From Oscillospiraceae bacterium (lineage in GTDB: Bacteria; Bacillota; Clostridia; Oscillospirales; Ruminococcaceae), in contig JAEDJF010000078.1 of the NCBI GenBank assembly GCA_016296485.1, positions 1 through 6,842 on the forward strand: a stretch of DNA of 6,842 nucleotides, read 5' to 3'. Made by a program: the position numbers and the translations under genes. Position 1 is the first letter of the stretch; the number at the start of each line of letters is the position of its first letter. The notes beneath the pieces were generated by a model. That model saw only the letters and a list, made by a program, of their open reading frames with translations, ran no database searches and had not been told where the DNA came from. Below, one piece after another: positions 5,097 through 6,842 of this stretch.

Positions 5097-6677
5097 TTAA
5101 ACCCGAAGCTCCTCGGAGACGACGAGACCGGGGTTTTGTTTTTCCATATAGCTGAGCGCCCAAAGTCCGCTGAAAACGAGAACGCTGTGACCCCGGTAAT
5201 CCTCCAGCACCTTGGTGCCGGTGGCAAGGTCCAGGTCCTTGACGGGACAGGGGCTCTCGAGAATGAAGCGAAGGTGCTCATAGGGGAGGGGAGTCATATA
5301 GAGCTCCACCCCGTATTCGCTCTGCATGCGGTAGCGGAAGACGTCGAACTGGAGCGTTCCGACGACGCCGATTATCGCTTCCTCCATTCCGAGACCCGGA
5401 ATCTTGAAAATCTGGATTGCGCCCTCCTGGGCAATCTGCTCGATGCCCTTGATGAACTGCTTGCGCTTCATGGTGTCCTTCGGACGGACGTTCATAAAAT
5501 GCTCCGGCTCAAAGGTGGGAATTCCGGAGAACTTAAATTTTTTGCCCGGGACGGTGATGGTGTCGCCGATGGAAAATACGCCCGGGTCGAAAACGCCGAT
5601 GATGTCCCCGGCGTAGGCTTCGTCGATTATCTCGCGCTCCGCCGCCATAATGTGCTGGGGCTGGGCAAGGCGCATTTTCCTGTTGCCCTGGACGTGGAAA
5701 ACCTCCGCGTCGCGCTCGAATTTGCCGGAACAGATTCGCATAAACGCCAGGCGGTCCCGGTGCGCCTTGTTCATATTCGCCTGGATTTTAAAGACGAAGG
5801 CGGAAAAATCCTCGGAGAAGACGTCGATTTCGCCGCAGTCCGCAACGCGGGGAATGGGCGGGGTGGTCATCTTGAGGAAGGCTTCGAGAAAGGGCTCGAT
5901 GCCGAAGCTCTGGAGAGCCGAGCCGAAGAAAACGGGGCTAAGGGAGCCGTTTCGCACAGCCTCCATATCAAAGTCGCGCCCGGCGCCGAGAAGCTCAACG
6001 TCGTCCCGAAGCTGTTCCCAGCGGCTATTGCCGATGTGCTCCGCAACAGCAGGGTCCGAAAGCTCCACCTCGATGGCGCCGGCTTTTTTGCTTCTGCCCT
6101 CCGGGTCGAAGAAAAGAATGTGTTTCTTTTCCCGGTCGTAGACCCCGGCGAATTCCTTGCCGCAGCCGATGGGCCAGTTGACGGGATAGGTGTCGATTCC
6201 GAGCTCGCGCTCCACCTCCTCGCAAAGGTCGAAGGGGTCCTTGGTCTCCCTGTCCATCTTGTTGATGAAGGTGAAAATCGGAATGTGGCGCATGGCGCAG
6301 ACCTTAAAGAGCTTTCTCGTCTGGGGCTCGACGCCCTTGGCGCCGTCGATAACCATCACGGCGGAGTCCGCCGCCATAAGGGTGCGGTAGGTGTCCTCGG
6401 AGAAATCCTGGTGTCCCGGGGTGTCAAGGATGTTGACGCAGTAGCCGTCGTGCTGGAACTGCATCACGGAGGAGGTGACGGAAATGCCGCGCTGTTTTTC
6501 AATCTCCATCCAGTCGGAAGTGGCGGCTTTCGCTTTTTTGCCCTTGACCTCGCCCGCCTGGGCAATAGCCCCGCCGTAGAGCAGGAACTTTTCGGTAAGG
6601 GTGGTCTTGCCGGCGTCCGGGTGGGAGATTATCGCGAAGGTCCTCCTCCGGGAAATTTCTTCTTTAAGACTTGCCAT
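5097..6677 (-). CDS. prfC: Peptide chain release factor 3 (RF3)
   Basis: The 526-residue translational GTPase is close in length to E. coli RF3 (529). It recycles RF1 and RF2 from the ribosome after peptide release, in the cytoplasm. G motifs are complete: G1 SHPDAGKTT (18-26), G2 region RGISVTSS (63-70), G3 DTPGHQD (85-91), G4 NKMD (139-142) and G5 GSA (252-254). The NWPIGCGKEF segment (167-176) and the long C-terminal domains (about 285-526) are typical of RF3 rather than EF-G. The start at 6677 is supported by GGAGG six bases upstream, with no better candidate. It is transcribed alone from its own promoter and ends at the terminator shared with rex. I see no truncation or missing key residue. 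Confidence 0.97.
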   Translation of the reverse strand: MASLKEEISRRRTFAIISHPDAGKTTLTEKFLLYGGAIAQAGEVKGKKAKAATSDWMEIEKQRGISVTSSVMQFQHDGYCVNILDTPGHQDFSEDTYRTLMAADSAVMVIDGAKGVEPQTRKLFKVCAMRHIPIFTFINKMDRETKDPFDLCEEVERELGIDTYPVNWPIGCGKEFAGVYDREKKHILFFDPEGRSKKAGAIEVELSDPAVAEHIGNSRWEQLRDDVELLGAGRDFDMEAVRNGSLSPVFFGSALQSFGIEPFLEAFLKMTTPPIPRVADCGEIDVFSEDFSAFVFKIQANMNKAHRDRLAFMRICSGKFERDAEVFHVQGNRKMRLAQPQHIMAAEREIIDEAYAGDIIGVFDPGVFSIGDTITVPGKKFKFSGIPTFEPEHFMNVRPKDTMKRKQFIKGIEQIAQEGAIQIFKIPGLGMEEAIIGVVGTLQFDVFRYRMQSEYGVELYMTPLPYEHLRFILESPCPVKDLDLATGTKVLEDYRGHSVLVFSGLWALSYMEKQNPGLVVSEELRV

Positions 6678-6714
6678 AGAATTCCTCCATAAAGAATAAT
6701 AAACGTATTTTATT

Positions 6715-6743
6715 ATTTTATCACAGCAAAAGCGGTTTTACAA
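6715..6743 (-). promoter_or_regulatory. Promoter of prfC
   Basis: On the minus strand, TTGTAA (6743-6738) and TAAAAT (6720-6715) are spaced by 17 bp, each close to consensus. The leader would be about 30 bases and ends in the GGAGG ribosome site at 6683-6687. An AT-rich stretch just upstream (6748-6761, AAATA/TATTT arms) could help as an UP-like element. Confidence 0.7.
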
Positions 6744-6761
6744 GCAGAAATAAGAATATTT

Positions 6762-6842
6762 GCGCCGATGCGCGCCCCGCAGGGACGGAAATTATCCGCG
6801 CGCCTTGCCGCGCACCCGCTGCGGTAGGGCGGGACCTTGACC
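6762..6842. repeat. GC-rich inverted-repeat intergenic element, runs off the window
   Basis: No reading frame or promoter is evident. Nested inverted repeats are visible: CCGCAG (6777-6782) with CTGCGG (6819-6824), enclosing GCGCG (6798-6802) with CGCGC (6809-6813). A small CGGA/TCCG pair lies at 6786-6789 and 6795-6798, sharing base 6798 with the GCGCG arm. The end, GTAGGGCGGGACCTTGACC, looks like the left arm and loop of another hairpin cut by the edge. The texture resembles dispersed intergenic repeats seen in GC-rich Clostridia, but a repeat family cannot be shown from one copy. Confidence 0.4.

Noticed and set aside
5136..6692. A 518-codon open frame on the plus strand, antisense to nearly all of prfC.
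   Set aside because: It mirrors prfC codon by codon, an effect of GC-rich codon use. It shows no recognisable domain, and its start lies in the prfC terminal region without a good ribosome site. RF3 on the other strand has every family motif.
1..6842. Search for mobile elements, CRISPR arrays, tRNA or rRNA genes, phage genes and defence systems.
   Set aside because: No transposase, integrase, regularly spaced repeats, structured RNA gene or defence-type protein was seen. The genes are ordinary chromosomal transport, regulation and translation genes.

Overview
The window looks like chromosomal DNA from a Gram-positive anaerobe of the Clostridia, possibly Oscillospiraceae-like. This rests on a Rex repressor, a lipoprotein-type solute-binding protein, strong GGAGG ribosome binding sites, near-consensus sigma-A promoters, and GC-rich genes separated by AT-rich control regions. 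The taxonomic placement is an inference. I see no mobile element, CRISPR array, tRNA or rRNA.

Layout. (1) Bases 2-85 are the last codons of an unidentified plus-strand gene, which meets the next operon tail to tail at a bidirectional terminator (101-127). (2) A minus-strand operon runs from a promoter at 4022-3994 down to that terminator. In transcription order it encodes an amino-acid-type solute-binding lipoprotein, a permease, an ATPase and an AbgB-like M20 amidohydrolase. A hairpin with a short T run lies between the first two genes and probably lowers expression of the membrane parts. (3) Bases 4023-4400 are the divergent control region shared with rex. (4) rex (4401-5051, plus) ends in a second bidirectional terminator (5060-5094), shared with (5) prfC (5097-6677, minus), which has its own promoter at 6743-6715. 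(6) Bases 6762-6842 are a GC-rich, inverted-repeat-rich intergenic stretch that runs off the window.

How the genes work together. The four-gene operon reads as an uptake-and-hydrolysis unit: the lipoprotein captures a small carboxylate compound, the permease and ATPase import it, and the peptidase cuts an amide bond in the cytoplasm. The promoter is unusually informative. It has perfect TTGACA and TATAAT boxes 17 bp apart, plus two ARG-box-like sequences (the ArgR/AhrC operator) centred 31 bp apart, one of them inside the core promoter. The binding protein keeps the carboxylate-binding arginine of its family but appears to lack the aspartate that normally holds the alpha-amino group. Together with the amidohydrolase, this suggests an N-blocked amino acid or peptide-like ligand under arginine control. 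That is a hypothesis, not a demonstrated function.

The other genes are conventional: Rex, the NADH/NAD+-sensing repressor, here with an unusual DNA-binding wing, and RF3, the translation release-factor GTPase. Two start codons were moved downstream of the longest possible reading frame, because the ribosome binding sites and the signal peptide demand it.
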